This document shows positions 45,482-54,648 of a stretch of 64,000 bases of DNA, in pieces (within the stretch, counting starts at the first letter, position 1; every line of letters begins with the position of its first letter). The DNA is from Robiginitalea aestuariiviva. GTDB lineage: Bacteria; Bacteroidota; Bacteroidia; Flavobacteriales; Flavobacteriaceae. The notes under the pieces are model-generated. The model did no database searches and was not told the DNA's origin. It worked only from the letters and a program-made list of their open reading frames with translations. The translations under genes and the position numbers were made by a program. Location: the NCBI RefSeq assembly GCF_029537735.1, contig NZ_JARPUQ010000001.1:14510-78509 (forward strand). Direction: 5' to 3'.

Positions 45482-46069
45482 CTAGTTGGATTCCGCTTTT
45501 ACCCGGGCCTGATCCGGGATGGTACCATTCCCGCAAATCAATTCTATGCGGGAGGTTTTCGGCAATTTATCCCCTGGGTTAACATATTTACCCTGGTGGC
45601 GGATGCGGTACACCATATCCTTGCCCAGTTCGTCTATATAACTCACTTTATCCACCTCCAGGCCCACGGCCCGCAGCATGGATTCGGCATTGCGCTGGGT
45701 TACCTGGATGATATCCGGAACGGTTACCTTTTTATAACCGGAGGGGTTAACCGTAACGTAGATTTTACGGTTCTCCTTAACGCGGGAACCGGCCGGAGGG
45801 TCCTGGTCCTTAATGGAAAAACGCGGGTATTCCGGGTCGTAGTTGGCAGAATCGACCACCTCGTACCGCAGGCCGGCCTCTTCGATGACCTCCCGCATTT
45901 CCGGTACGGACAGCCGGGCCAGTTCGGGCACCTCCACAAACTCCCCGTGCCGGGTAGAGCTTTTGAGCCACTGCAGGGCGAACCATACCAAGAGGATGGT
46001 GGCCGCCAGCGCCAGCCCCAGCTGGATCAGGAAGGTTTTGGATCGCAAGAAATTCAGGAAGTTTCGCAT
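45482..46069 (-). CDS. Membrane-anchored PASTA domain protein
   Basis: 195 residues from the ATG at 46069. A short cytoplasmic tail, one membrane helix (FLIQLGLALAATILLVWFALQW) and two to three PASTA repeats (VEVPELARLSVPEMREVIEE, VTVPDIIQVTQRNAESMLRA, and a degenerate third) face the periplasm. PASTA domains usually bind peptidoglycan or muropeptides. The diverging gene is ddl, so a cell-wall role is plausible. No kinase domain is fused. Confidence 0.88.
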   Translation of the reverse strand: MRNFLNFLRSKTFLIQLGLALAATILLVWFALQWLKSSTRHGEFVEVPELARLSVPEMREVIEEAGLRYEVVDSANYDPEYPRFSIKDQDPPAGSRVKENRKIYVTVNPSGYKKVTVPDIIQVTQRNAESMLRAVGLEVDKVSYIDELGKDMVYRIRHQGKYVNPGDKLPKTSRIELICGNGTIPDQARVKAESN

Positions 46070-46158
46070 GGGCACCGAATTACCTTACAAATATAGAAAA
46101 CCCGCCGCTTTTTAATTACTTTGGCTGGGTCGAAAAGCCAAATTACCAGTATCCTGCT

Positions 46159-47145
46159 ATGGGAACTCCGAAAAATATTGCCGTCATTATGGGCGGGTAT
46201 TCCAGCGAATACAACATCTCCCTGAAAAGCGGGGCAGTGGTCTGTAAATGGCTGGATCCAGAAGCCTACCGGGCCTATCCGGTTGTCATCAGGCCGGAAG
46301 CCTGGGAATTGAAAACTGAAGATGGGCAGCTGCACCCGGTGAACCGTCACGATTTTACCGTAGACCTGCCCGAGGGCATCCTGCGGTTTGACTGCGTCTT
46401 TAACGCCATTCACGGCACCCCCGGCGAAGATGGGCTGCTGCAGGCCTATTTTGAATTGATCGGCCTGCCGCTCACCGGCTGCGATTTCTACGCCTCGGCC
46501 CTCACCTTCAACAAAAGGGATTTGCTGAGTGTGCTGAAAGTACACCAGGTGCCCTGTGCCCGCTCCTACCACCTCGATAAGGGACAACCCATACACGCCG
46601 GCACCATTCTGGAACGAGTAGGGCTGCCCTGTTTTGTAAAAGCCAACCGCTCCGGCAGCAGTTTCGGGGTGAGCCTGGTCAAAAAGGCCGAAGAATTAGA
46701 TGCGGCCCTCGAGGTCGCCTTCAAGGAAGACAATCAGGTCCTCATTGAACAGGCCCTGCAGGGGCGGGAAGTTTCCGTGGGGGTCATCCGGTACCGGGGG
46801 AAAATACAGGTGCTGCCCATTACCGAAATCTGCCCGGACAACGAATTTTTCGACTACGAGGCCAAGTACGAGGGCAAATCCCGGGAAATCACCCCGGCCC
46901 CGATCCCGGAGCACGAGACCGAGGCCGTCCGCAAACTGGCCGCGCACATATACGAAACCCTGGGCCTTCAGGGGTACAGCCGGAGCGAATTTATCCTGGT
47001 GGACGGTATTCCCCACCTGTTGGAAGTGAACACCACCCCGGGGCTGACCGAAGCCAGCCTGCTGCCGCAACAGGCTGCAGCCGCCGGCATTCCGCTGCCC
47101 GAGCTTTTCGGCAGCGCCATTGAGGAAGCCTTGGGTAAAAAATAA
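46159..47145 (+). CDS. ddl: D-alanine--D-alanine ligase
   Basis: 328 residues, ATP-grasp enzyme making D-Ala-D-Ala for peptidoglycan. It shows IMGGYSSEYNISLKSG at the start, FNAIHGTPGEDGLLQAYFE, CFVKANRSGSSFGVSLV, the QGREVSVGVI segment and the Mg-binding LVDGIPHLLEVNTTPGLTEAS. It is followed by coaD 28 nt downstream and diverges from a PASTA protein gene. Confidence 0.97.
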   Translation: MGTPKNIAVIMGGYSSEYNISLKSGAVVCKWLDPEAYRAYPVVIRPEAWELKTEDGQLHPVNRHDFTVDLPEGILRFDCVFNAIHGTPGEDGLLQAYFELIGLPLTGCDFYASALTFNKRDLLSVLKVHQVPCARSYHLDKGQPIHAGTILERVGLPCFVKANRSGSSFGVSLVKKAEELDAALEVAFKEDNQVLIEQALQGREVSVGVIRYRGKIQVLPITEICPDNEFFDYEAKYEGKSREITPAPIPEHETEAVRKLAAHIYETLGLQGYSRSEFILVDGIPHLLEVNTTPGLTEASLLPQQAAAAGIPLPELFGSAIEEALGKK

Positions 47146-47173
47146 GTACCTTAGTCCCGGTTAATGACTAAAC

Positions 47174-47635
47174 ATGAAACGCGCCATCTTTCCCGGATCC
47201 TTCGACCCTATTACCCTGGGGCATTATGACATCATCCAGCGGGGCCTCTCCCTGTTTGATGAACTGGTGATTGCCATTGGGGAGAATGCGGAAAAGCGGT
47301 ATATGTTTAGCCTGGAAGAACGTATTCGGTTTATCTCCGAGGCCTTTGCCGGGGAACCCCGCATCCGGGTAATGAGCTACACCGGCCTCACCGTGGATTT
47401 CTGCAAAAAGGTGGAAGCCGGTTTTATCCTCAGGGGCCTGCGCAACCCCGGTGATTTTGAATTTGAAAAGGCCATTGCCCATACCAACCGGAAACTTTCC
47501 GAGATCGAAACGGTCTTTTTGCTCACCGCTTCCGGCAAGTCTTACATCAGTTCCTCCATTGTGCGGGACGTGATCCGAAACGGGGGGGATTTCACCGGGC
47601 TGGTCCCGGATACCGTCAGGGTTTCCAAATCATAA
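47174..47635 (+). CDS. coaD: Phosphopantetheine adenylyltransferase
   Basis: 153 residues, penultimate step of coenzyme A synthesis. It shows the nucleotidyltransferase motif FPGSFDPITLGHYDII, RGLRNPGDFEFEKAIAHTNR and the C-terminal YISSSIVRDVIRNGGD. Length and order match bacterial CoaD. It is probably co-transcribed with ddl. Confidence 0.97.
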   Translation: MKRAIFPGSFDPITLGHYDIIQRGLSLFDELVIAIGENAEKRYMFSLEERIRFISEAFAGEPRIRVMSYTGLTVDFCKKVEAGFILRGLRNPGDFEFEKAIAHTNRKLSEIETVFLLTASGKSYISSSIVRDVIRNGGDFTGLVPDTVRVSKS

Positions 47636-47759
47636 CCCAGCCCCCTTCAGGGCTTCGCACCGCGTCAATCCCACCCCTCACAACAGCCAGAAGGGCATTC
47701 ACAACATTCCTTCATCTATTGTAGGTGAACTACATACTTTAGTAGGAAATATCTTATAG

Positions 47760-49610
47760 GTGCTCAAAAGGCTAAATCACGATATCCAGAATTACCTGAT
47801 CAAACAGCTGCCCAACCCGACAGCTTTTTTGAACGACAGGCTGGAAGTGGTATATGCCTCCGATTCCTGGATCGAGGCCCTGATGCTGCAAAAGGATGGA
47901 GTCATCGGCCGGGGGATCTGGGAGCTGATACCCCAGGCGCCGGAACACTGGCACGAAATCCTGGAGAATTGCCTGAAAGGAATTTCCGGTCAAAAAGGAG
48001 TAGAACGCGTGGTTAGCCCGAACCGGGAAGAAAAATGGTTCGAGTACGAAAATAACCCCTGGTACGACGAACAGGAAAACGTGATTGGAGTCCTCATACA
48101 GATTACCGACGTAACGGGGCGCATCAAAAGCGAAATCCGGCACGAAAAGACCGAAATCCTTATGCGGGCCCAATCTGAACTGGCCCGGATTGGCAGCTGG
48201 GAATACGATGTGGTGAAAGACCAGCTGCATTGGTGCAACATGACCAAGGAAATCCACGAGGTACCCCTGGAATTCCAACCGGACCTGGAAAGCGCTATAG
48301 AATTTTACAAAGAGGGTTATTCCCGCAATACCATTTCCATGGTGGTATACCGGTCCATAGAAACCGGGCAGCCCTGGAGCGAGAAACTGCAACTGGTGAC
48401 CGCAAACGGTCGTGAAATCTGGGTCATCGCTTCCGGAAAACCCCTCTACCAAAACGGCAAATACATTGGTTTGGTAGGCACTTTTCAGGATGTAACCCAT
48501 ACCACCCAGTTTGAGCAGCGGATCATCGAAAGCGAAAAGCTGTTGCGGACCGTGGTGGACAACCTGCCCCTGAACCTCTATATCAAGGACCTGGAATCCC
48601 GTAAAACCCTGGTGAACAAGTCCGAATGTGAATACCTGGGGGTGTCCGACCCCTCCGAATTGCTGGGCAAAACGGACTTTGACCTCTTGCCCAAAAAGAT
48701 GGCCCAGATCTCCCGGGACGAAGACCTGTATGTGATGAGCAACGGCAAGTCTATTATAGGGAAGGAAACCCTCTTAGAACTTCATGATGGTTCCACCACG
48801 CATTTCCTTTCCTCCAAAATCCCGCTTTTTGATGCGGAAAACCAGATTTACGGCCTAATGGGCATTAGCCTGGATATTACCGACCTGAAACAGAAACAGG
48901 AAGAATTGAGGGAGCTGATCAACGTAACCTCCCAGCAGAACAAAAAACTGATCAACTTCACCCACATCGTTTCCCATAACCTGCGGTCGCATTCCGCTAA
49001 TTTCTCCATGCTGCTGGAACTGCTTGGGGTGGAAGAAGATCCGCACGAAGCCCAGCGCATTGTCGGGATGCTCACCAAGGCCTCCAACAACCTGATGGAA
49101 ACCCTGGAAAACCTTAACGAGGTGGTAGCCATCAATACCAACACCAATATCCAAACCAGCCGGGTGGACCTCCACCATATGGCCGAAGAAGCCGAAAACA
49201 ACCTGGCGGCCTACCTGGGCGCCAACCTGGCCAAAGTGGTAAATGAAATCCCCAAAGCCACCATGGTCCAGGCCGTACCTTCCTACATGGAAAATATAAT
49301 TTCCAGCCTGATTACCAATGCCGTACGCTATCGCCATCCGGACCGGCTGCCGGTGATTCGCCTGTATATGGAGAAAACCAACAACCGGACGGTCCTGTGT
49401 GTGGAAGACAATGGCCTGGGCATTGACCTTGACAAGTACGGCGACAAGCTGTTTGGGATGTACAAAACCTTCCACAACCACCCGGATGCCCGCGGTATCG
49501 GGCTTTATATCACCAAAAACCAGATCGAGGCCATGCAGGCCAGCATCCTGACGTGCAGTGAGGTCGATCAGGGAACCACCTTTAAAATATTCTTCAATGA
49601 CCCCCATTGA
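47760..49610 (+). CDS. PAS-domain sensor histidine kinase
   Basis: 616 residues starting at a GTG. There is no signal peptide or membrane helix, so it is cytoplasmic. Three PAS/PAC-like domains occupy about residues 15-120, 130-255 and 265-380. The phosphoacceptor His lies in FTHIVSHNLRSHSANF (about residue 406). The ATPase domain has SLITNAVRYRHPD (N box), VEDNGLGIDLDKYGDKLFGMYKTF and ARGIGLYITK (G boxes). It overlaps the following receiver gene by 14 nt, so they form a two-component pair. The stimulus is unknown. Confidence 0.9.
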   Translation: MLKRLNHDIQNYLIKQLPNPTAFLNDRLEVVYASDSWIEALMLQKDGVIGRGIWELIPQAPEHWHEILENCLKGISGQKGVERVVSPNREEKWFEYENNPWYDEQENVIGVLIQITDVTGRIKSEIRHEKTEILMRAQSELARIGSWEYDVVKDQLHWCNMTKEIHEVPLEFQPDLESAIEFYKEGYSRNTISMVVYRSIETGQPWSEKLQLVTANGREIWVIASGKPLYQNGKYIGLVGTFQDVTHTTQFEQRIIESEKLLRTVVDNLPLNLYIKDLESRKTLVNKSECEYLGVSDPSELLGKTDFDLLPKKMAQISRDEDLYVMSNGKSIIGKETLLELHDGSTTHFLSSKIPLFDAENQIYGLMGISLDITDLKQKQEELRELINVTSQQNKKLINFTHIVSHNLRSHSANFSMLLELLGVEEDPHEAQRIVGMLTKASNNLMETLENLNEVVAINTNTNIQTSRVDLHHMAEEAENNLAAYLGANLAKVVNEIPKATMVQAVPSYMENIISSLITNAVRYRHPDRLPVIRLYMEKTNNRTVLCVEDNGLGIDLDKYGDKLFGMYKTFHNHPDARGIGLYITKNQIEAMQASILTCSEVDQGTTFKIFFNDPH

Positions 49611-50001
49611 TTCCATTTGCGTGATTGATGACGACCCCATTGTGGTCTTCGGCATCCGAAAGATGCTGCAGAATGCACTGCCCGAAACCTCTTTAATCGC
49701 CTTCGAAAATGGCCGGCATGCCCTGGATTACATGCAGGCGGCCCTGGACCAGGGGATACCCCTTCCGCGGCATATTCTGCTGGATATCAATATGCCCATT
49801 ATGGACGGGTGGCAATTCCTGGAAGCCTTTATTGGCCTTCCCATTCCGATGCCCATGGACATTACCATCATTACTTCGTCCATAGACCCTTCCGATTACG
49901 GGCGTTGGGAAACCTTCCGGGCCATAACCCACCACCGCCTGGAATACAAGAATAAACCCATCCGCAAAGACGACCTTATCGCCATCGTAAGCGCGGCCTG
50001 A
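49597..50001 (+). CDS. Single-domain response regulator (receiver only)
   Basis: 134 residues from the ATG at 49597. Acidic pocket IDDDP, phospho-Asp in LLDINMPIMDG (about residue 65), the Thr/Ser position in IITSSID, and Lys in NKPIRKDD. There is no output domain, so it likely acts through protein contacts or a phosphorelay. It overlaps the kinase gene by 14 nt. Such partner receivers often follow PAS kinases in Flavobacteriia. Confidence 0.9.
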   Translation: MTPIDSICVIDDDPIVVFGIRKMLQNALPETSLIAFENGRHALDYMQAALDQGIPLPRHILLDINMPIMDGWQFLEAFIGLPIPMPMDITIITSSIDPSDYGRWETFRAITHHRLEYKNKPIRKDDLIAIVSAA

Positions 50002-50017
50002 CCTTCAGTTTTTTAGG

Positions 50018-50025
50018 TACCTTTG
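50018..50025 (+). promoter_or_regulatory. -7 promoter element of the M14 peptidase gene
   Basis: TACCTTTG is an exact TAnnTTTG match, 24 nt before the lipoprotein ATG at 50050 and just past the receiver stop. Confidence 0.55.
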
Positions 50026-50049
50026 CGAAAAATCCGCAAGGCGTACGCT

Positions 50050-51795
50050 ATGAAATGGTTACCCGGCTTACTGCTGCTGACAGCCCTCTTGCTTACCAGT
50101 TGTGAACAACGGGTCGAAAGCGAGAAAGAAGAATATCCCACCCCCTTCGAAACCGGCAACGGGAATACCAGTGCCACCTACCAGGAAGTACTGGATTTTT
50201 ATATCCACCTGGCACGGGAATTCCCCCAGGTGAACCTCCAGACCCTGGGAATGACGGACAGCCAGCACCCGCTGCACCTGGTCACCTTTAATCCCGAAGG
50301 CAACTTCAATTTTCAGCGGCTCGGGCCGGAAAAGACCGTCTTGCTGGTACTAAACGGCATCCACCCCGGGGAACCGGACGGGATTGACGCCAGTATGATG
50401 CTGATGCGGGACCTGGCAACTGGCGCCCTGGAGGCCCCGGAAAATATAGTGGTAGCCATGGTCCCGGTCTATAATGTAGGCGGAGCCCTGCAGCGCAACA
50501 GCGCCACCCGCGCCAACCAGAATGGCCCGGAGCAATATGGCTTCCGGGGCAATGCCCGCAACTATGACCTGAACCGGGATTTCATCAAGATGGATACGCA
50601 CAATGCCCGGAGCTTTGCGGAGATCTTTCACATGGTGCAACCGGATTTTTTCCTGGATACCCACGTGAGTAACGGGGCGGATTACACCTATGCCCTTACC
50701 CACCTTTTTACGCAATACCAAAAGCTGGGCGGGCCACTGGGGGCCTATCAGGAAGAAGTATTGCGTCCGGCCCTGGAAGCAGCCCTGAAGGAGCGGGACT
50801 GGGATATCACCCCCTATGTAAATGTCTTTAACCGCCCTCCGGAATCGGGGTTTTCCCAGTTCATGGATTCCCCCCGTTACTCCACCGGGTATACCACCCT
50901 GTGGAACGTGCCCGGAATGATGCTGGAAACCCACATGCTGAAACCCTATTCCACCCGTGTGGAGGGGACTTATGCCGTGCTGGAAACCACGTTGCAGCTG
51001 ATGGCCGAACACGGGCCCCGCCTGTCCAAACTCCGGGAAGCCTCGGCAGCCTACTGGGAAGGGGCTGCCTATTACCCCCTGGCCTGGGCCGTAGACAGCC
51101 TGCATTATCAGGAACTCCCCTTTAAAGGTTACAAAGCGCGATGGATACCCAGCAGGGTTACCGGGCAGGAGCGGCTGCAGTACGACCGGGAGCAGCCTGT
51201 AGATACCGTCCTTGCCTATTACAATAATTTCCGGGCCACGGATTCGGTTCGTATCCCCAGGGCCTACCTGATGCCCCTGCAGTGGGAAGGGATCCGGGAA
51301 CGATTGGATTGGAACCACATCCAGTACAGCACCCTGGAGGCCGATACCGTTATGCAGGTTACCGCCTATCGGATTGCTAATTACCAAACCTATAACCGGC
51401 CCTACGAAGGCCATTATCCCCATTACGCGACGGCGGTATCCCCGGACACCCTGGAGGTGGCCTTTCGGGAAGGCGACCTGTATATCCCCACGGCACAACC
51501 CGGGCTCAGGTACCTGCTGGAAACCCTGGAGCCCCAGGGGGTGGATTCCTTTTTCAACTGGAATTTCTTCGACCCCATACTGCAGCGGAAGGAGGGGTAT
51601 TCGCCTTATGTGTTTGAGGATGAAGCGGCATCCCTCCTGGCAGCGGACAGCACCCTGCGCAAGGCTTTTGAGGCCCGGAAGGCTTCAGATGCGGCCTTTG
51701 CAGGCAGTGCCGGGGCTCAGTTGAACTGGATCTATATGCACAGCCCGCACTACGAGCCGGCGCATAACCGTTACCCGGTATACCGCCTGGAGTAA
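50050..51795 (+). CDS. M14-family zinc carboxypeptidase lipoprotein
   Basis: 581 residues from the ATG at 50050. Lipobox LLLTSC puts it in the envelope. The M14 zinc ligands are in NGIHPGEPDGIDA (HxxE) and DTHVSNGADY (His), with substrate-binding NYDLNRDFIK. MMLETHMLKPY holds a candidate catalytic Glu. It extends well past the roughly 300-residue peptidase domain, with a C-terminal half of unknown role. It probably trims peptides or cell-wall peptides. Confidence 0.88.
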   Translation: MKWLPGLLLLTALLLTSCEQRVESEKEEYPTPFETGNGNTSATYQEVLDFYIHLAREFPQVNLQTLGMTDSQHPLHLVTFNPEGNFNFQRLGPEKTVLLVLNGIHPGEPDGIDASMMLMRDLATGALEAPENIVVAMVPVYNVGGALQRNSATRANQNGPEQYGFRGNARNYDLNRDFIKMDTHNARSFAEIFHMVQPDFFLDTHVSNGADYTYALTHLFTQYQKLGGPLGAYQEEVLRPALEAALKERDWDITPYVNVFNRPPESGFSQFMDSPRYSTGYTTLWNVPGMMLETHMLKPYSTRVEGTYAVLETTLQLMAEHGPRLSKLREASAAYWEGAAYYPLAWAVDSLHYQELPFKGYKARWIPSRVTGQERLQYDREQPVDTVLAYYNNFRATDSVRIPRAYLMPLQWEGIRERLDWNHIQYSTLEADTVMQVTAYRIANYQTYNRPYEGHYPHYATAVSPDTLEVAFREGDLYIPTAQPGLRYLLETLEPQGVDSFFNWNFFDPILQRKEGYSPYVFEDEAASLLAADSTLRKAFEARKASDAAFAGSAGAQLNWIYMHSPHYEPAHNRYPVYRLE

Positions 51796-51798
51796 GCC

Positions 51799-52395
51799 CT
51801 AAAGGGCAGGCGGTTCAAAGAGGATGCGGATGTTGATGTAAGACTGCTCCAGGGCGGCCTGGATTTTTTTGGGGCCCTTCCACTTTACCTTTTCAATGCC
51901 TTCACTCTTCTGGCCTTTCAGGGGGCCGTCGTAGGTGGTGCGCATGGCGTACCAGTGCACCTCTTTAAGGCGGTATTTCCCGCCCCGCTTCAGTACGTGG
52001 TAGGTGGTACGGAGGAAATTTTCGATTTCAAGGCCCTGCACCCCGGTTTCTTCCTCTACCTCGCGCAAGGCGCAGTCCTCCAGCTTTTCCTTTTTCTTGC
52101 AAACTCCTTTAGGGAGGTCCCATTTGTCGTTGCGGTAGATAAAGAGCACCTTCCCGCTGGCGTTGGTTACCACCCCTCCCGCAGCGACTATCATAGGGAT
52201 TTCGGCGGTAAACTTATTGAGGATTTCCTCCAGGTTGGGGTGGTAGATATAGGCCCGCTCCAATTTCTTTTTAAAGAGGGCATCTACCGCGGATTTCACC
52301 GCCTTGCCGTTCATCTTGAAGTATTCACCTTCGCCGGCGTCCATGATTTTATCCGTTAAAATCAGCGGACGCTCATTCACAAAAACTTTATACAT
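51799..52395 (-). CDS. Nudix hydrolase
   Basis: 198 residues. The Nudix box is complete: GVCKKKEKLEDCALREVEEETGV matches GX5EX7REUXEEXGU. An N-terminal extension of about 70 residues precedes the Nudix core. It hydrolyses a nucleoside diphosphate linked compound; the substrate is unknown. It is divergent from pyrE with only 7 bp between the two start codons, an arrangement that hints at a link to nucleotide metabolism. Confidence 0.92.
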   Translation of the reverse strand: MYKVFVNERPLILTDKIMDAGEGEYFKMNGKAVKSAVDALFKKKLERAYIYHPNLEEILNKFTAEIPMIVAAGGVVTNASGKVLFIYRNDKWDLPKGVCKKKEKLEDCALREVEEETGVQGLEIENFLRTTYHVLKRGGKYRLKEVHWYAMRTTYDGPLKGQKSEGIEKVKWKGPKKIQAALEQSYINIRILFEPPAL

Positions 52396-52402
52396 TTACG
52401 GC

Positions 52403-53044
52403 ATGGTTTTAAACGATGAAACAGCCCGTAAAACGGCGGAGCTTCTGCTACAAATAAATGCAATAAAATTAAAACCAGAAAATCCCTTTACCTGGGCTTC
52501 CGGTTGGAAATCTCCTATTTATTGCGATAACCGGATTGTACTGTCCTACCCCCAGATCCGAAACTACATCCGCGAGCAGCTCGCCTACCAGGTAGAAGAG
52601 CTCTACGGCAAGCCGGACCTGATTGTGGGCGTGGCCACCGGAGCCATCGGCATCGGGATGCTGGTAGCTGAAAAGCTGGGGCTCCCCTTTGCCTATGTGC
52701 GGCCGGAACCCAAATCCCATGGCCGGCAAAACCAGATTGAAGGGCATGCAGAACCCGGGCAAACGGCAGTGGTAATTGAAGATCTGATCAGTACCGGAAA
52801 AAGCAGCCTGAATGCCATAGACGCCCTGGAAGCCTTCGGGTTGAAAGTTAAGGGCATGCTCGGTATCTTTTCCTACGGTTTCCCCCTGGCAGAATCCCGA
52901 TTCCTGGAGCGGGAACTGCAGGTTCACACCCTGAGCAATTACAACCATCTGATCGAACTGGCCTCCGAAACCGGATACGTACGAGAGGCCCAACTGGAAA
53001 CCCTGCGGGAATGGCGTGCCAATCCCCAAGACTGGAACCCCTGA
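52403..53044 (+). CDS. pyrE: Orotate phosphoribosyltransferase
   Basis: 213 residues from the ATG at 52403. It attaches PRPP phosphoribose to orotate in UMP synthesis. It shows FTWASGWKSPIYCDNRI, GVATGAIGIGMLVAEKL, RPEPKSHGRQNQIEG (catalytic Lys loop) and the PRPP motif VVIEDLISTGKSS. It ends 1 nt before the SRPBCC gene. Confidence 0.97.
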   Translation: MVLNDETARKTAELLLQINAIKLKPENPFTWASGWKSPIYCDNRIVLSYPQIRNYIREQLAYQVEELYGKPDLIVGVATGAIGIGMLVAEKLGLPFAYVRPEPKSHGRQNQIEGHAEPGQTAVVIEDLISTGKSSLNAIDALEAFGLKVKGMLGIFSYGFPLAESRFLERELQVHTLSNYNHLIELASETGYVREAQLETLREWRANPQDWNP

Positions 53045-53045
53045 T

Positions 53046-53438
53046 ATGCACCTTGAAGCCCCAACCGCCCGGATCGAAAAATCCCGAAAAGAGGTTTATG
53101 CCTTTTTAAGCGACCTCAAAAATTTTGAACAGCTGATGCCGGAGAACATCCAGACCTTTGAGGTGCTGGATGAGGATACCTTCCGCTTTGCCCTGAAGGG
53201 CATGCCCGAAATTGTCCTGAAGCGCAAGACCCAGCAGCCGGAGTCCCAGATTGTACTGGGGGCGGCCAGCGATAAACTGCCTTTCTCCCTAACGGCAGAC
53301 ATACAGGAGGCTGGCCCCCAGGCCAGTGAAGTACGCCTGAGTTTTGCCGGGGATTTTAACCCCATGATGGCCATGATGATCAAAGGGCCCATTACCAACT
53401 TTATCGGGACCCTGAGCCAGAAGCTTTCCCAGGTCTAG
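53046..53438 (+). CDS. SRPBCC-family protein
   Basis: 130 residues from the ATG at 53046. It has a START/Bet v1-like pattern: EKSRKEVYAFLSDLKNFEQLMPENIQTF in the first third, and a C-terminal helix GPITNFIGTLSQKLSQV. Members bind hydrophobic ligands; no specific ligand is evident. It is coupled to pyrE and convergent with birA, 6 nt apart. Confidence 0.85.
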   Translation: MHLEAPTARIEKSRKEVYAFLSDLKNFEQLMPENIQTFEVLDEDTFRFALKGMPEIVLKRKTQQPESQIVLGAASDKLPFSLTADIQEAGPQASEVRLSFAGDFNPMMAMMIKGPITNFIGTLSQKLSQV

Positions 53439-53444
53439 CCCTTT

Positions 53445-54185
53445 TCAATAGAGCATTTCCACTTCCTTCGGGCCAAAAATTTGCAAATCCCCACCCGCGT
53501 CCTGCAATTGTAGTAATCCGTCCTGGGTTACCCCTTGAATAACGCCACGAAAAGCTTTGCCTCCGGGTAATCGGTAGCGGTGGGATTTGCCCAGCCCGAA
53601 CAGGCGTTCCCGGTATCGTTTCTCCAGGGTTTCCGTACGCCGTACCCCCAGGGCCGCTATTTCCTGCTCGATCCCGGCCACGACGGCCCGTAACAGGGGT
53701 TCCCGATCGAAGGTCCTGCCGGTGGCCAGCAGTAGGGACCCGGCCCTGGGCAGGGCCTCAAATTCGGTTTGGTTTACGTTTAAGCCAACCCCGATTACCG
53801 TGGTAGTGATGCGGCCGCCCTGGAGCAGGTTTTCGATCAGGATGCCACAAATCTTATGACGGCCTGACAAGATGTCGTTTGGCCATTTGATGGAAAGTTG
53901 CGGGATTCCAAAGGCTTCCAGGGCCTGGCAGATGCCCAGGGAAACCGCCATATTCAATTGAAAATGCGCCTGGGCATCCCAATTTAAACCCGATTTCAAC
54001 AGGCTGAAGGTTAGGTTTTTACCTGCCTCAGATACCCAGGTTGCCCCCCGCTGCCCGCGGCCGGCTGTCTGCAGCTCCGCCCAGAGCAGGGTGCCGTTTA
54101 TAACCGGCCCTTCGGCCAACAGCCGTTTTAAATGGGCATTGGTGGAATCCGTGGCACTTATTTTGATCAGTGAGAGCGGGCGCAT
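53445..54185 (-). CDS. birA: Biotin--[acetyl-CoA-carboxylase] ligase
   Basis: 246 residues, monofunctional (no N-terminal DNA-binding domain). It shows SATDSTNAHLKRLL, AELQTAGRGQRGATW (biotinyl-AMP loop), SIKWPNDILSGRHKICGILIE, and GVGLNVNQTEF. It biotinylates BCCP of acetyl-CoA carboxylase. It diverges from rsfS. Confidence 0.96.
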   Translation of the reverse strand: MRPLSLIKISATDSTNAHLKRLLAEGPVINGTLLWAELQTAGRGQRGATWVSEAGKNLTFSLLKSGLNWDAQAHFQLNMAVSLGICQALEAFGIPQLSIKWPNDILSGRHKICGILIENLLQGGRITTTVIGVGLNVNQTEFEALPRAGSLLLATGRTFDREPLLRAVVAGIEQEIAALGVRRTETLEKRYRERLFGLGKSHRYRLPGGKAFRGVIQGVTQDGLLQLQDAGGDLQIFGPKEVEMLY

Positions 54186-54238
54186 TTCCGGTGATAAAGG
54201 GAATATTAAAGGTACTGCCTAAAAAAACAAAAAAATGG

Positions 54239-54246
54239 TAACTTTG
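54239..54246 (+). promoter_or_regulatory. -7 promoter element of the rsfS-ftsH operon
   Basis: TAACTTTG is an exact TAnnTTTG match, 19 nt before the rsfS ATG. Confidence 0.6.
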
Positions 54247-54265
54247 TATAAACTAAATCTTTTGG

Positions 54266-54640
54266 ATGCAGAAAAGGAAAGCTAGCGCAGATGAACTGAT
54301 TGCCACCATTTTACAAGGGATAGAAGAAGTCAAAGGATTAGACATCAACTTGCTGGACTTAAGGGCTATAGACAATACGGTTTGCGACTACTTTGTGATT
54401 TGCAGCGGTACTTCCAACACCCACGTTAACGCCATCGTCAATTCCATACAAAAGACGGTCAGTAAAACCCTCCAGGACAAGCCCTGGCATGTGGAGGGTA
54501 CGGACAATTCCGAATGGGTACTGATCGACTATGTGAACGTAGTGGTTCACGTCTTCCAGAAACACACCCGGGAGTACTACGACATTGAGGGCCTTTGGGG
54601 CGATGCCAAGGTCACCATGGTCGAAAGCAGTTATAATTAA
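54266..54640 (+). CDS. rsfS: Ribosomal silencing factor RsfS
   Basis: 124 residues (RsfS/Iojap family), which binds L14 and blocks subunit joining under starvation. It shows DINLLDLRAIDNTVCDYFVICSG, SNTHVNAIVNSIQ, WVLIDYVNVVVHVF and YDIEGLWGDAK. First gene of the rsfS-ftsH-LUD-cdsA-psd run, with 8 nt to ftsH. Confidence 0.96.
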   Translation: MQKRKASADELIATILQGIEEVKGLDINLLDLRAIDNTVCDYFVICSGTSNTHVNAIVNSIQKTVSKTLQDKPWHVEGTDNSEWVLIDYVNVVVHVFQKHTREYYDIEGLWGDAKVTMVESSYN

Positions 54641-54648
54641 AATACACC

